The notes below the pieces were generated by a model that worked only from the letters and a program-made list of their open reading frames with translations, ran no database searches and had not been told where the DNA came from. The translations under genes and the position numbers were made by a program. Positions 54,295-64,000 of a stretch of DNA of 64,000 nucleotides are shown here, piece after piece (the stretch's first letter is position 1; every line of letters starts with the position of its first letter). The stretch spans positions 744,001 to 808,000 of the forward strand of contig NZ_JAFVME010000001.1 of assembly GCF_018492665.1 (NCBI RefSeq), in the 5' to 3' direction. Source of the DNA: Pedobacter sp. B4-66. GTDB lineage: Bacteria; Bacteroidota; Bacteroidia; Sphingobacteriales; Sphingobacteriaceae.

Positions 54295-57200
54295 ATGGCT
54301 AAATTCTATTCACTAATGATGTGTCTTTTTATTCTGCTTTCCTGTACTGGATCAAAAAAAGACAATACAAACGCTGTCGCTGAAAACCCACTCTTCACCC
54401 TACTTGATTCTTCCAAGACCAATATCATGTTCAACAATGTGATCAAAGAGGATTTCGACGAAAAAATGTTAGGGTTCTATCAGGGTTTTTATGCAGGTGG
54501 CGGTGTAGCTGTTGGTGATCTCAACAATGACGGATTAGATGATATTTACTTCTCAGGCAATATGAGCAGCAACAAACTCTATCGCAATATTGGCAGGATG
54601 CGGTTTGCCGACATTACTGAAACTGCAGGGGTAGGTGGGCGAGCCTCTGGATGGAGAACTGGAGTCAATATGGTTGATGTTAACGGTGACGGATATCTGG
54701 ATATTTACGTATGTTATGCAGGCAGACAAGCGGGACCTGAATCAAAAAACCAGCTCTTTATTAACCAGGGATTAAACAAAGACAGCATACCGACATTTAA
54801 AGATGAGGCCGAAGCTTACGGATTGGCTGATCCATCCTACAGTACACAATCAGTCTTCTTTGATTATGACCGTGATGGTGATCTGGATCTTTTCCTTGTA
54901 AATGACAATATTAATGTACTTAGCAACCTGGATGATAGCGCAATAGAAGAATTAAAAAAACAGGACGACCCTCTTGCAAGCTCCAAACTGTTCAGGAATG
55001 ACAAAGGACATTTCAAAGATGTGACCAAACAAGCCGGATTACATATGTCCACATTATCGTATGGCCTTGGCGGAGGAGTTGCTGATATCAATGGCGACGG
55101 ATGGCCTGATATATACCTATCTAATGACTATGCTATTCCTGATCGAATGTACATCAACAATGGAAATGGAACATTTACAGATGAATTGCAGAACAAGCTG
55201 GATCACATTTCATTGTTTTCTATGGGTAATAGCATTACTGATGTCAATAATGATGGCTTGCAGGATATATTCACTCTTGATATGCTTCCTGAAGACAATA
55301 AACGTCAAAAGCTATTATCAGGCATGGACAACTACGAAGCATTTAACATCAATTTACGTAACGGCTTTTATTACCAATATGTACGGAATATGCTTCATAT
55401 AAATAATGGCAATGGCACCTTTAGCGAGGTGGGACAGTTGGCGGGTATCTCCAATACGGATTGGAGTTGGGCACCTTTGTTTGCTGACTATGATAATGAT
55501 GGCTGGAAGGATCTTTTTATAACCAATGGTTTTATGCGCGATTTCACAAACATGGATGTGCTAAAATACAACGAGAATTATATGAGAAACCTCAATGGCC
55601 AGGTAGAAGCAAAGGATTTGGTCGCCTTGCTCAGGAAAGTGCCTTCTTCTGATGTGAAAAGCTATATCTATAAAAACAACCATGACCTTACCTTTACGAA
55701 TAAAGGATTTGATTGGGGAATAAATATACCATCGAACAGCAATGGTGCAGCATACAGTGACCTCGATAATGATGGAGATCTCGACATTGTAATCAATAAC
55801 ATGAATAAGGCAGCTTTTGTCTATCAAAACCAGGGTAGCCCATCAACACACTATCTAAAAGTAAAGCTAAAAGGTTCGGATAAAAACACCGATGGTCTTG
55901 GTGCTTTAGTAACGCTATTTAATAAAGGACAGCAGCAGTGCATAGAGCAAATGCCATCTAAAGGCTATCTGTCTAGCGTATCTCAAATTCTGCATTTTGG
56001 TTTAGGTAAAGAGAAAGTAATTGATTCCGTTAGAATCGTATGGCTTAGCGGAAAAAAACAGGTCGTCACCAATGTTGCCGCCAACAAACAATTAGTTCTT
56101 TTAGAAAGCGATGCCAAAGACACTTACCAAAGACCAAAACCATTAAAACCACTGTTCACAGAAATACCTTCGCCAATTGCATCCACACAGGTTAAAAACG
56201 ACATCAATGATTATAAGCGCCAGCCCCTGCTTGTCAATGCACTATCCTTCAACGGACCATGCATGACCAAGGGAGATATAAATGGCGATGGGCTTGATGA
56301 CGTATTTGTTGGTGGCGACATCAATCAACCCGGCGCATTATTTATCCAACAAAAAGGCGGGAAATTCATTAAGAATCAAAAACCATTTATAGCAGATGCA
56401 GCAAGTGAAGACACAGATGCTATATTCTTTGACGCCAATGGAGATGGTTACCCGGATCTGTATGTAGTAAGTGGAGGATATGGAAACTTTAAAGACAATG
56501 ACCCATTATTTCAGGACAGGCTATATCTTAATGATGGCAAAGGTAGTTTTACCAAATCCATTAATTCTCTTCCAGAAATGTATGTGAGTAAGATCTGCGC
56601 AAGAGTAGGCGATTTTAATGGTGATGGCAAACCTGACTTATTTGTGGGCAGTCGCGTTACCCCTTCCAAATATCCTGAAGCACCAAAGAGCTTCCTCCTG
56701 ATAAACGATGGAAAAGGTCACTTCACCAATCAGATTAGAAATATTGCACCAGAATTGGAGCAAATCGGTATGGTTACAGACGCTGCCGTCTTAGATCTAA
56801 ATGGCGACACGAAACAAGATCTCTTAGTTGTAGGCGACTGGATGCCCATTACCTCATTTATCACTGAAGATGGTAAGCTAAAGAACAGGACAGATAAGTA
56901 TTTTGACAAGCAATACAGCGGCTGGTGGAACACCCTAAAGGTTGAAGACCTGAATGGCGATGGCAAACCAGACCTTGTAGTCGGTAATCTTGGACTTAAC
57001 AGTCAATGCAAAGTAAGTGACCAAGAACCGGCAGAGATGGTTTACAAAGACTTTGACGACAACGGAGCCATGGATCCTATTCTATGTTTTTACATTTTGG
57101 GTAAAAGCTATCCTTACCTAACCCGAGATGAGATTCTCGATCAAATGAGTATCATGCGCGCACGCTTCCCTAATTATAAAAGCTACTCAGAGGCTGGTAT

Positions 57201-57630
57201 AAATGAAGTTTTCACTCCAGAAGAGCTGAAAGGTTCAAAGAGCTTAAAGGCTAATCACCTCAAAACGGCTTATTTTGAAAGTACCCGTGACGGCAAATTC
57301 AAAGAGAAACAATTGCCGATACAAGCACAGTTCGCTCCGGTCTATACTGTCACTTCTCTAGATTACGATGGAGACGGAAATAAAGACCTGCTTTTATGTG
57401 GTAATATCAATCAATCGCGCATTCGCTTTGGAAAATACGATGCCAACCATGGCGTGCTGCTAAAAGGTAATGGAAAAGGTGCCTTCAAATATGTTCCTGA
57501 ATCACAAAGCGGTCTTAAGCTAAAAGGTGATGTAAGAAGTATCCTTACCATCAACAACAGATTATTCGTTGGAATTAACCAGCAGAAGTTAAGGGCATTC
57601 CAGTTTAATCAAAGTCAGCCAACACCATAA
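54295..57630 (+). CDS. FG-GAP/VCBS-repeat lipoprotein with ASPIC/UnbV domain
   Basis: About 1111 residues from the ATG at 54295; earlier in-frame starts would be TTG only. The lipoprotein signal is LMMCLFILLSC with Cys near residue 18. At least twelve calcium-loop motifs of the FG-GAP/VCBS type are visible: DLNNDGLDD, DVNGDGYLD, DYDRDGDLD, DINGDGWPD, DVNNDGLQD, DYDNDGWKD, DLDNDGDLD, DINGDGLDD, DANGDGYPD, DFNGDGKPD, DLNGDGKPD and DYDGDGNKD. They form two beta-propellers. Between them, near residues 525-600, lies the ASPIC/UnbV domain (DGLGALVTLF, IVWLSGKKQVV). These surface proteins commonly sit with SusC/SusD pairs; none is beside it here. The function is unknown. Confidence 0.93.
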   Translation: MAKFYSLMMCLFILLSCTGSKKDNTNAVAENPLFTLLDSSKTNIMFNNVIKEDFDEKMLGFYQGFYAGGGVAVGDLNNDGLDDIYFSGNMSSNKLYRNIGRMRFADITETAGVGGRASGWRTGVNMVDVNGDGYLDIYVCYAGRQAGPESKNQLFINQGLNKDSIPTFKDEAEAYGLADPSYSTQSVFFDYDRDGDLDLFLVNDNINVLSNLDDSAIEELKKQDDPLASSKLFRNDKGHFKDVTKQAGLHMSTLSYGLGGGVADINGDGWPDIYLSNDYAIPDRMYINNGNGTFTDELQNKLDHISLFSMGNSITDVNNDGLQDIFTLDMLPEDNKRQKLLSGMDNYEAFNINLRNGFYYQYVRNMLHINNGNGTFSEVGQLAGISNTDWSWAPLFADYDNDGWKDLFITNGFMRDFTNMDVLKYNENYMRNLNGQVEAKDLVALLRKVPSSDVKSYIYKNNHDLTFTNKGFDWGINIPSNSNGAAYSDLDNDGDLDIVINNMNKAAFVYQNQGSPSTHYLKVKLKGSDKNTDGLGALVTLFNKGQQQCIEQMPSKGYLSSVSQILHFGLGKEKVIDSVRIVWLSGKKQVVTNVAANKQLVLLESDAKDTYQRPKPLKPLFTEIPSPIASTQVKNDINDYKRQPLLVNALSFNGPCMTKGDINGDGLDDVFVGGDINQPGALFIQQKGGKFIKNQKPFIADAASEDTDAIFFDANGDGYPDLYVVSGGYGNFKDNDPLFQDRLYLNDGKGSFTKSINSLPEMYVSKICARVGDFNGDGKPDLFVGSRVTPSKYPEAPKSFLLINDGKGHFTNQIRNIAPELEQIGMVTDAAVLDLNGDTKQDLLVVGDWMPITSFITEDGKLKNRTDKYFDKQYSGWWNTLKVEDLNGDGKPDLVVGNLGLNSQCKVSDQEPAEMVYKDFDDNGAMDPILCFYILGKSYPYLTRDEILDQMSIMRARFPNYKSYSEAGINEVFTPEELKGSKSLKANHLKTAYFESTRDGKFKEKQLPIQAQFAPVYTVTSLDYDGDGNKDLLLCGNINQSRIRFGKYDANHGVLLKGNGKGAFKYVPESQSGLKLKGDVRSILTINNRLFVGINQQKLRAFQFNQSQPTP

Positions 57631-57635
57631 CCAAA

Positions 57636-57679
57636 AACGCCAGCTTTCAGAGTACTATAGTACTCTGAAAGCTGGCGTT
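57636..57679. terminator. Bidirectional terminator, 44-bp perfect palindrome
   Basis: A 22-base arm (57636-57657) is followed directly by its exact reverse complement (57658-57679). It lies 5 bases after the ASPIC lipoprotein stop and 33 bases before the stop of the convergent IPT/TIG gene. On the minus strand the stem ends in GTT followed by TTTGG, giving a short U run; on the plus strand AAAGTATT follows. Confidence 0.8.
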
Positions 57680-57712
57680 AAAGTATTAATTAACCTTATC
57701 TATTAATACTAC

Positions 57713-59944
57713 TTACTTCAAAAACATCTTTCTAATTGCATTATTTCCCGGATCTAAAATGTAAATATTGCCATCTTTATCAATAGCCATATCATCTCTG
57801 TTACGGAACTCTGCATCCATCAGCCCTCCATCTTTATACCATCCACTAGTTGATTGGCTAGAAACTGTGCTCAAATCGTTAAGCGTCATGTTCAACTTTC
57901 TTGTTGTTTGTCTAAAACCATCAGAGAAATAGAAATTGCCTTTTCCATCATAAATAAATCCTTTTGGTGAAACCAACATCGACTGATTTTTAGGTCCATC
58001 AGAACTTCCATACTCACCATTCCCTGCCCATCCTCGCAGATTTAAACCATCCACCAAGCCAAAACGGTTAATGTAAAGATTCTCATTATCTGAATAGTAC
58101 AAATAGTCACCTATAATAACAGGTCTCGACGCTTCATTACCTCCATAAAAACCTCTTACAACCGATCTCACACCAGATTTATCAACCTTTGTAAGACTAT
58201 ACTGAGTTTGCACATATAAATCGCCATTATCATCAATAGCCAATTTACCAGGACCATTAAGGTTTACTGCATAAGTATTCACCACACCGGCAGGTGTAAT
58301 TTTACGAATGCTATTGTTTATACCATCGACAACATACAGTATATCCTGCTTATCAATTACAACCCCTGAATTATAGCTAAAATTAAAACGAGCTGCAGTA
58401 CCAGTACCGTTCTGATTACCTGTTTCCCTTGTCGAACTTCCTGCAAACACCGAAATAACGCCCTCAGGTGTAATTTTTTTAATTACATGGTTACTAACTT
58501 CCATCAGAAATACATTTCCATGACTATCTACAGCAATACTTCCACCGCGTTCACGAATATCCAGACCTGTTTGATTTGGCCCACCTGCTAAAGTCATTAC
58601 ACCCGCACGGTTAAAATTAACCGGCGATAATGCACTTTGACCCGCGTTTACCACTTTTACCTGACCCGAGGTTAACGTTGGTGGTGTAATTACTACCAAA
58701 CTCGTCGTTGATGCACTAACTACCTGTGCCATTACCCCGTTAAAGGTTACTGTATTTGCAGACGCAGTAGTATTAAACCCTGTTCCGGTAATCGTAACCT
58801 GTGTACCCGCCAAACCATTATCAGGGCTCATTTTAGAAATACCTAAGCTCTGATCTTTAAAATCCGGGCCTTGTACAATCTGATCATTTACATTCAAAAT
58901 AACCTTCCCATCACCAGTTCCACCAGGAATAGTTAAGGTAATCTTAAAAGGTGTTGCGGTCAGAACAACCGTACTTTTTCCATTTATAGTTATCTTATTC
59001 TCATCTGTATGGGTACTAAAATTCAACCCTAAAATGGTCATTTCAGCGCCCAAAGGTCCGCTTAATGGCGTTACCGACTCAATTACCGGCATCGGCACAA
59101 CGGTAAACACAGGTCCTGTCGCTTTTTGATCATTAATGGTAACCGATACAGGTCCGGTTTTCACATCGGCAGGCGCAACCACCACCAAATATTCTGCAGT
59201 TGCTTCTGTTACCAATGCAGGTTTACCATTAAAATCAACATAGTTACCAGCAATTACCTCATCAAAACCACCACCAGAGATTTTCACGTGCGTACCTTTT
59301 CCGCCACTTGCAGGCTTAATACCCGATATAACCTGAAACTTAAAGGTTTGTCCTGAAGCCTCTTTCCCATTTACCTTAACAGTAACTGGCCCAGTCCCAG
59401 CACTCTCAGGTACTTCGGCCACCAACAAATTATCACTGGCACTTACTACAATGGCTATTTTACCATTTATATATACCTCAGCAGGGCCCGTAGTACTACT
59501 AAAGCCTGCACCGGTAATCCGAACGTGTGTTCCGGCAGCTCCGTTTACCGGACTGATCGTTTGCACACTTAGCTCCTGATAAGTATAATTACCAACGCTG
59601 ATGCTTTGCCCATTTACCTTCATCTCAATGGCTCCACTCGTTGCCGAAGCTGGTGCACGCATTACCACTGCTGTGCTAGTTGCACTTACAACATCTGCTT
59701 TTATACCAGAAAAAGTGGCCGATATTTCATCAGCTTTACTACTAAATCCTGTACCTTCTATTGTTACCAATGTGCCTTGTGCACCACTATTTGGATAATA
59801 GTCTGTAACTGCCAGAGGCACATTAACCAATTCTGACTTATCTTTTTTACAAGCACTTATCAGCAGAATAAAAAGGCTCAATATACCGAGCCACTGATGC
59901 ATCCCGGTATTAAATTTTCTTGAATAACTCATATCGTATATCAT
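57713..59944 (-). CDS. IPT/TIG-repeat lipoprotein with C-terminal NHL-type beta-propeller
   Basis: A 743-residue surface lipoprotein (LFILLISAC lipobox; ATGs at 59944, 59932 and 59902 are all possible starts). Five IPT/TIG immunoglobulin-like repeats follow, each with the xxPxxGxxGTxVxIxGxGF pattern (YPNSGAQGTLVTIEGTGF, SPVNGAAGTHVRITGAGF, KPASGGKGTHVKISGGGF, TPLSGPLGAEMTILGLNF, SPDNGLAGTQVTITGTGF). The last about 280 residues are NHL-like blades (IAVDSHGNVFLMEVSNHVI, LYVVDGINNSIRKITPAG, DKDGNIYILDPGNNAIRKM). It probably binds glycan or another extracellular ligand. It lies 22 bases after the TonB receptor gene and likely works with it. Confidence 0.9.
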   Translation of the reverse strand: MIYDMSYSRKFNTGMHQWLGILSLFILLISACKKDKSELVNVPLAVTDYYPNSGAQGTLVTIEGTGFSSKADEISATFSGIKADVVSATSTAVVMRAPASATSGAIEMKVNGQSISVGNYTYQELSVQTISPVNGAAGTHVRITGAGFSSTTGPAEVYINGKIAIVVSASDNLLVAEVPESAGTGPVTVKVNGKEASGQTFKFQVISGIKPASGGKGTHVKISGGGFDEVIAGNYVDFNGKPALVTEATAEYLVVVAPADVKTGPVSVTINDQKATGPVFTVVPMPVIESVTPLSGPLGAEMTILGLNFSTHTDENKITINGKSTVVLTATPFKITLTIPGGTGDGKVILNVNDQIVQGPDFKDQSLGISKMSPDNGLAGTQVTITGTGFNTTASANTVTFNGVMAQVVSASTTSLVVITPPTLTSGQVKVVNAGQSALSPVNFNRAGVMTLAGGPNQTGLDIRERGGSIAVDSHGNVFLMEVSNHVIKKITPEGVISVFAGSSTRETGNQNGTGTAARFNFSYNSGVVIDKQDILYVVDGINNSIRKITPAGVVNTYAVNLNGPGKLAIDDNGDLYVQTQYSLTKVDKSGVRSVVRGFYGGNEASRPVIIGDYLYYSDNENLYINRFGLVDGLNLRGWAGNGEYGSSDGPKNQSMLVSPKGFIYDGKGNFYFSDGFRQTTRKLNMTLNDLSTVSSQSTSGWYKDGGLMDAEFRNRDDMAIDKDGNIYILDPGNNAIRKMFLK

Positions 59945-59966
59945 TTATAGATTGATCTGTATTACT

Positions 59967-62900
59967 TTAAAAAGTATATCTCGCACCCAATTGCACCTGT
60001 GTTCTTGAACCATAATAGTCAATACTGTAAGGCTTGCCCGGCGATTTAAACTGGTACAACGGATATTCCCCCGGATTTTGTGATGGGGGGAACAATACCG
60101 GAGTTAAACCAACACTGGAAGTAGAATTGAAAGTATTTGGAGAGAAATACTGAACTCCCCAACTCTTATTAATCAGATTGGTAAGGTTCATTACATCAGC
60201 AGTAAACGTAATAAACTGCTTCTTACTTGCACTAACAAACAAGTCATGAGAAACATGCAAATCAGCCTGTACATTCCATGGTGTACGTCCTTCATTTCTT
60301 TCTGTAAATCCACCACGTTTACTGCTTAAATACTTATCTGCATCAATAAAACTATTAAAGGCCTCAGCCTGCTTAATGGCTGTTGCACCTGCATTATCCT
60401 GGAAATAACGAACCGCTTCTTCTCTGCGCGGGATATAGGCCAAACTTACCTGTTGCGGCGCCCCTTGTATACTGTTATTAACTACACCATAAGTAAACGG
60501 ACTGCCAGATTGTGCACTCACAAACAAAGACACATTGGTTTTACCCGCCTTAGCCCACATTTTATTGTAACTAATGGTACTCACAATGCGGTTTCTGATG
60601 TCGAAATTGCTATTCGCCAACATAGGATTATTGGGTACCAGCGACTGATTCAACTGCCAGTTAGATTCCATAGAGTTACGCACGCCATTAGAAAGGTCTT
60701 TTGATTGACCATAAGTATAAGACACCGAAGCTTGCAGCTGATCAGCAATGCTTTTGCTAATACTAGCTGTTAAGCTGTAACGGTAACCTTTACTGGTATT
60801 ACTAAGCAAATAAGTGTTCGAAAAACGCTGATCTACTGTTCCGCTATACACTGGCTGCTGATGATTTTTATCATACCCATAATAAGTCGGATTGTCCTGC
60901 ACGTTTAACTGCTGAAACAAAACATCCTTAATATTTTTAGTATAGATCGCTTCTACCCCGAATTTCCACTGACTAGTTGTAGTATAATCCAAACCTAAGC
61001 TGGTACGCAATACCTGCGGCATCACAAAACCGTTGTCAATTAAATCGATCTGGGTTTTACCACTATTAGGATTATTGATCGTTGCTCCATTTTGCTGTAT
61101 AAAATCAGCAATCCCATTTGCACCACCTGCAAGAGGATTACTGCCCGGCACAAAAGGTTTCTGATCAGCCTTCTGGTCAAAACCACCAAAGCTATCCCCA
61201 TTGTTATAAAAAGCATAAGCCAACCAGGCCATAGGAATCCGTCCTGTAAAAAGTCCTGCACCGCCACGTAGAATAAGGCTTTGATCACCATTCCAATCAT
61301 ACCTAAAACCTACCCTTGGCGAAAGCTGTATCTTATTCAAATAATTGTTAGTAATCCTGCTCAAAGGTGTATAAGAGTAGGTGTTTCCGAAATAAGGATC
61401 GGCCATTGCAGTACGGGTCTTTTCGCTCAATTCAGGCCTATCCCCCAGATAAGCCATATCTGCTCTCAACCCCGGAATCACCTTCAGCTTTTCAGATATA
61501 CGGATCTCATCCTGAAAATATAAACTGTATAAATTGATATTAAACTTAGCCCCAGGTTGCTGTTCAATATACGGACGACTGTTATTTTCGTAACTATACG
61601 CGCCACGAACACGGTAAGGATTGTTGTTCAGGTAATCTTCAATACTTAAATAATCTACCCTTCCGTTCCATGCATTTACAAAACCATAAGTGATATTATA
61701 AAACTCATTGTGAGTACCCACAGTAAGGGTATGCTTACCAATGTTCCAGTTTAAATTAGCAGTAAGCTCCAATGTACGCTGCTTCATATCAAAAATACTG
61801 GCTTCACGATCGGTACCCACGTAAATGGTAGTACCCGGTGTTCTACCGGCAATTTGTACCTGCGGCAAACTTGGATCGCCAAAAGGATCTCTCGAATCAT
61901 TTACAGCAGTAAAGCCTGCCAGTAAATTACCCGATAAGCTATTGCTAAATCTACTTTTAAGTTCGGCCACTGTAGAGCTCTGGTTATTCTTTTGCAAAAA
62001 GGCCATACTGCTGAACCTGAAATCCTGCTGATCTCTATCCATATGCGAAGCCTCAGAAATGATCGTATTATTTCTAACAGCAAGCTGATGTTTATCATTG
62101 ATGTTCCAGTCTAAACGGTTAAAAAACTTAGTCGACTTTGCATAAGTATTACCCCCCCCCTGAAGTTCCTGCATTAAAGAAATTTGCGGCTGTGATCTCA
62201 TCCGCATCTTTAGCACTTAAAATATGGCTGGTTTCGGCAATACCCGCTACCAATTGCGAAGGATCCTGTCTATGAGTGATCTCCTCATTACTAAAGAAAA
62301 ACAATTTGTCTTTTATGATGGGAAACCCAACACGAAAACCGGTTTGGTAATCATAAAAGTCGCTATTCATTTTCCCTAATGAACCTACCCTATCCTTACC
62401 CGTTATTGCAGCATTACGGCCAAAACCATATACCGAACCACTTAAGTAATTGGTTCCACTTCTGGTTACTGCATTTACAGAACCTCCCGTAAAATTACCG
62501 ATCTTCACATCGTAAGGAGCTAAATAAACCTGCATGTCTTCAATTGCGTCAATGGATATTGGATTGGTCCTGGTCGAACTACCTGCCATTCCAGATGTAC
62601 CCGACTGCCCTCCCAAGGAAGGACTAAACCCAATCGCATCGTTATTAATGGCACCATCAATTGTTACGTTATTGTACCTGAAGTTGGCACCACCAAAACT
62701 ATTGTCTTTACTTGCCTGTGGCACTAAACGCGTAACATCAGTAATACTCCGCGACACTGTAGCCATATTACGAACCTGATCGGCACTGATGTTCTTTCCG
62801 GAGCCATAAGTACTGGCCTGAGCCCCTTTCTTTGTGGCTTTAATAGCTACTTCCGTAAGTTGCTGTGCTTGATCGCTCAAGGCAAAGTTTAAAATAACTG

Positions 62901-63210
62901 CCGCACCCAAACGGATAGTGATTCCCTCACGTTTATCGTTTTTCATGCTCATCATATTTGCTTCTACAGAATAAGGACCTCCAATACGAAGATTTGGCAA
63001 ATAATAATGTCCATTCTTATCTGTAGCAGTTGCATATTTTGTACCTGAAGATTGATGTATAGCCGTAACAGAAGCACCCGGTAACGGTTGTCCTCCGGCA
63101 TCAAGCACCATTCCATTTAAAGTACCGCTGGTTTCCTGACTTACCGCAGCAAAAGGCAGCAGCATACACAGGAGTAAAAATATTTTGTGAATTGTATTTC
63201 TAACTGTCAT
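59967..63210 (-). pseudogene. TonB-dependent receptor (CarboxypepD_reg + plug + barrel), split by a frameshift at a 9-G tract
   Basis: The first part (63210 to 62149, 353 residues) has a signal peptide and carboxypeptidase-regulatory domain (GTLNGMVLDAGGQPLPGAS). It then carries the plug (GSGKNISADQVRNMATVSR, IDAIEDMQVYLAPYDVKIG) and stops at TAA just after Gly-Gly-Gly. The second part continues in another frame from the same spot (GGGNTYAKSTKFFNRLDW) through the barrel to an aromatic C-terminus (VQLGARYTF). One G fewer, or two more, in the tract at 62152-62160 restores a protein of about 1080 residues. Both halves look intact otherwise. It may be phase-variable, a recent mutation, or a sequencing error. 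It sits between the FAS1 and IPT/TIG genes in one operon. Confidence 0.9.
62152..62160. repeat. Homopolymer of nine C (nine G on the coding strand)
   Basis: Nine consecutive C on the plus strand, inside the TonB-dependent receptor gene exactly where the two reading frames meet. Such tracts slip easily in replication and are also frequent sites of sequencing error. Confidence 0.95.
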
Positions 63211-63224
63211 CTCTAAAATCTTAA

Positions 63225-64000
63225 TTACTGTGTAATTCTCAATAGGCTTCCAATGGTATGCACCACACCGTTACCGGTAAGCACATCCTGTTTGGTTAAT
63301 TGGATAACCGATGTATTCCCTGTTCCTTTCAATTCTATACCTATAAATGCACCTGCCACCTGCGGGTTGGGCTTAAGGATCACCTGAATAGATTTTCCAT
63401 CAATCATGGTTTGGTCGCTACGATTAGAAGCTCCCGTACTCAACACATAATCGTACACAAACCTGCGGTCAGATAAAATATGGTAGCGCATTAAACCCTG
63501 TAAAACTGTAGGATCCATACTATTGATAGCTTCAATAGTATTCAATCCGAAGGCGACCATTGCTGCATTATTTGGTGCAAACACAGTATATGGCCCCTTG
63601 CCATTTAAAGTTTCCGTTAAACCAGAGCGTTGCAAGGCCTGATGAAACAGACTTAGATCCCTGTCTGAAGCAATAGCTTCAATAACCTTACTATGGCTGT
63701 ATGGCTCCAGTACACGATCAATAACCTGGATTAACCCGTTAGATGCACTTACATTTTTTGAGACTATTTTAGACCCATTAATGGTTAAAATAGTATCGCC
63801 TTGTTTTACCCAGTGCGTTACAAAAAGTTTACCTCCGTTCGCAGATTTCACCTCCTGATTAAATAGAAAAGGTAACTTGTTAAATTCATAAACGCCGTTC
63901 AGGATATGGTAATTCATGATAGACGAAACCCTTGAGGGATCCATACTCAAAATGGCTGTAGCATTTCCAAAACCTGCATTCCTAAAAGCATCATCCGAAG
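63225..64000 (-). CDS. Fasciclin (FAS1) domain protein, C-terminal part
   Basis: The reading frame is open to the right edge, so the N-terminus is missing; about 258 residues are visible. Two FAS1 units can be seen: the end of one (SDDAFRNAGFGNATAILSMD, YHILNGVYEF) and a full one (SLFHQALQRSGLTETLNG, YTVFAPNNAAMVAFG, MRYHILSDRRF, ending NGVVHTIGSLLRI). FAS1 domains mediate adhesion or ligand binding at the cell surface. It ends 14 bases before the TonB-dependent receptor start, so the three genes probably form one operon. Confidence 0.9.
   Translation of the reverse strand, partial: SDDAFRNAGFGNATAILSMDPSRVSSIMNYHILNGVYEFNKLPFLFNQEVKSANGGKLFVTHWVKQGDTILTINGSKIVSKNVSASNGLIQVIDRVLEPYSHSKVIEAIASDRDLSLFHQALQRSGLTETLNGKGPYTVFAPNNAAMVAFGLNTIEAINSMDPTVLQGLMRYHILSDRRFVYDYVLSTGASNRSDQTMIDGKSIQVILKPNPQVAGAFIGIELKGTGNTSVIQLTKQDVLTGNGVVHTIGSLLRITQ

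Noticed and set aside
1..64000. CRISPR arrays, tRNA/rRNA genes, prophage or insertion sequences
   Set aside because: No regularly spaced repeats, cloverleaf-like sequences, integrases or transposases were recognised when reading both strands; short tRNA-like genes could still have been missed by eye.

Overview
This window looks like chromosomal DNA of a Bacteroidota bacterium, most probably family Sphingobacteriaceae (Pedobacter-like). This is inferred from the AT-rich sequence, the TANNTTTG-type -7 promoter elements, a TonB-dependent receptor with a carboxypeptidase-regulatory N-terminal domain, FAS1, IPT/TIG and VCBS/ASPIC surface proteins, a CzcA pump fused to TolC, and an exosortase-containing exopolysaccharide operon. 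No rRNA, tRNA, CRISPR array, phage or insertion sequence was recognised.

Layout. (1) 1-2390, minus strand: the start of the division and cell wall (dcw) cluster, mraZ-rsmH-ftsL-like-ftsI, with tandem 10-bp MraZ boxes upstream. (2) 2553-5257, minus: a glycolytic operon gap-GNAT-pgk ending in a clear terminator. (3) 5476-10433: mixed accessory genes (VOC protein, secreted glycosidase-like protein, serine beta-lactamase-like hydrolase, SRPBCC protein, outer-membrane MetA-type protein). (4) 10497-16507, minus: a heavy-metal efflux operon of a small Cys-rich exported protein, a CzcA-TolC fusion and a periplasmic adaptor. (5) 16593-21675: sulfatase, unknown exported protein, YxFxxD-repeat lipoprotein, and an ECF sigma factor with a membrane anti-sigma-like partner.

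(6) 22603-32717, plus: a tightly coupled eight-gene exopolysaccharide operon (BY-kinase, three GT4 glycosyltransferases, ABC-2 permease and ATPase, Wzy-like polymerase, and a last gene fusing a GT2 glycosyltransferase to an exosortase-like membrane domain). A lone GT2 gene lies divergently upstream. (7) 33404-38904, minus: a sugar-oxidation operon (ThuA/PVC-type dehydrogenase ending in a blue-copper domain, sugar isomerase, Gfo/Idh/MocA oxidoreductase, cytochrome c) with a divergent AraC regulator. (8) 40159-43774, plus: a compact bacteriocin-type locus: a 68-residue double-glycine leader peptide, a hairpin, an HlyD-type adaptor and a C39-peptidase ABC exporter. (9) 43869-47252: SRPBCC protein, MFS efflux pump, obgE and adk. 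(10) 47591-57630: a carbohydrate-related region (beta-helix protein, GH5-like enzyme, PhyH dioxygenase, AraC regulator, GxGYxYP protein, FG-GAP/ASPIC lipoprotein). (11) 57713-64000, minus: an operon of a FAS1 protein, a TonB-dependent receptor broken by a 9-G homopolymer, and an IPT/TIG-NHL lipoprotein.

The strongest candidates for little-described biology are the bacteriocin-like peptide with its dedicated exporter, the glycosyltransferase-exosortase fusion closing the polysaccharide operon, the dehydrogenase-cupredoxin fusion paired with a separate cytochrome c, and the possibly phase-variable receptor. All functional calls come from reading motifs by eye; no database search was run.
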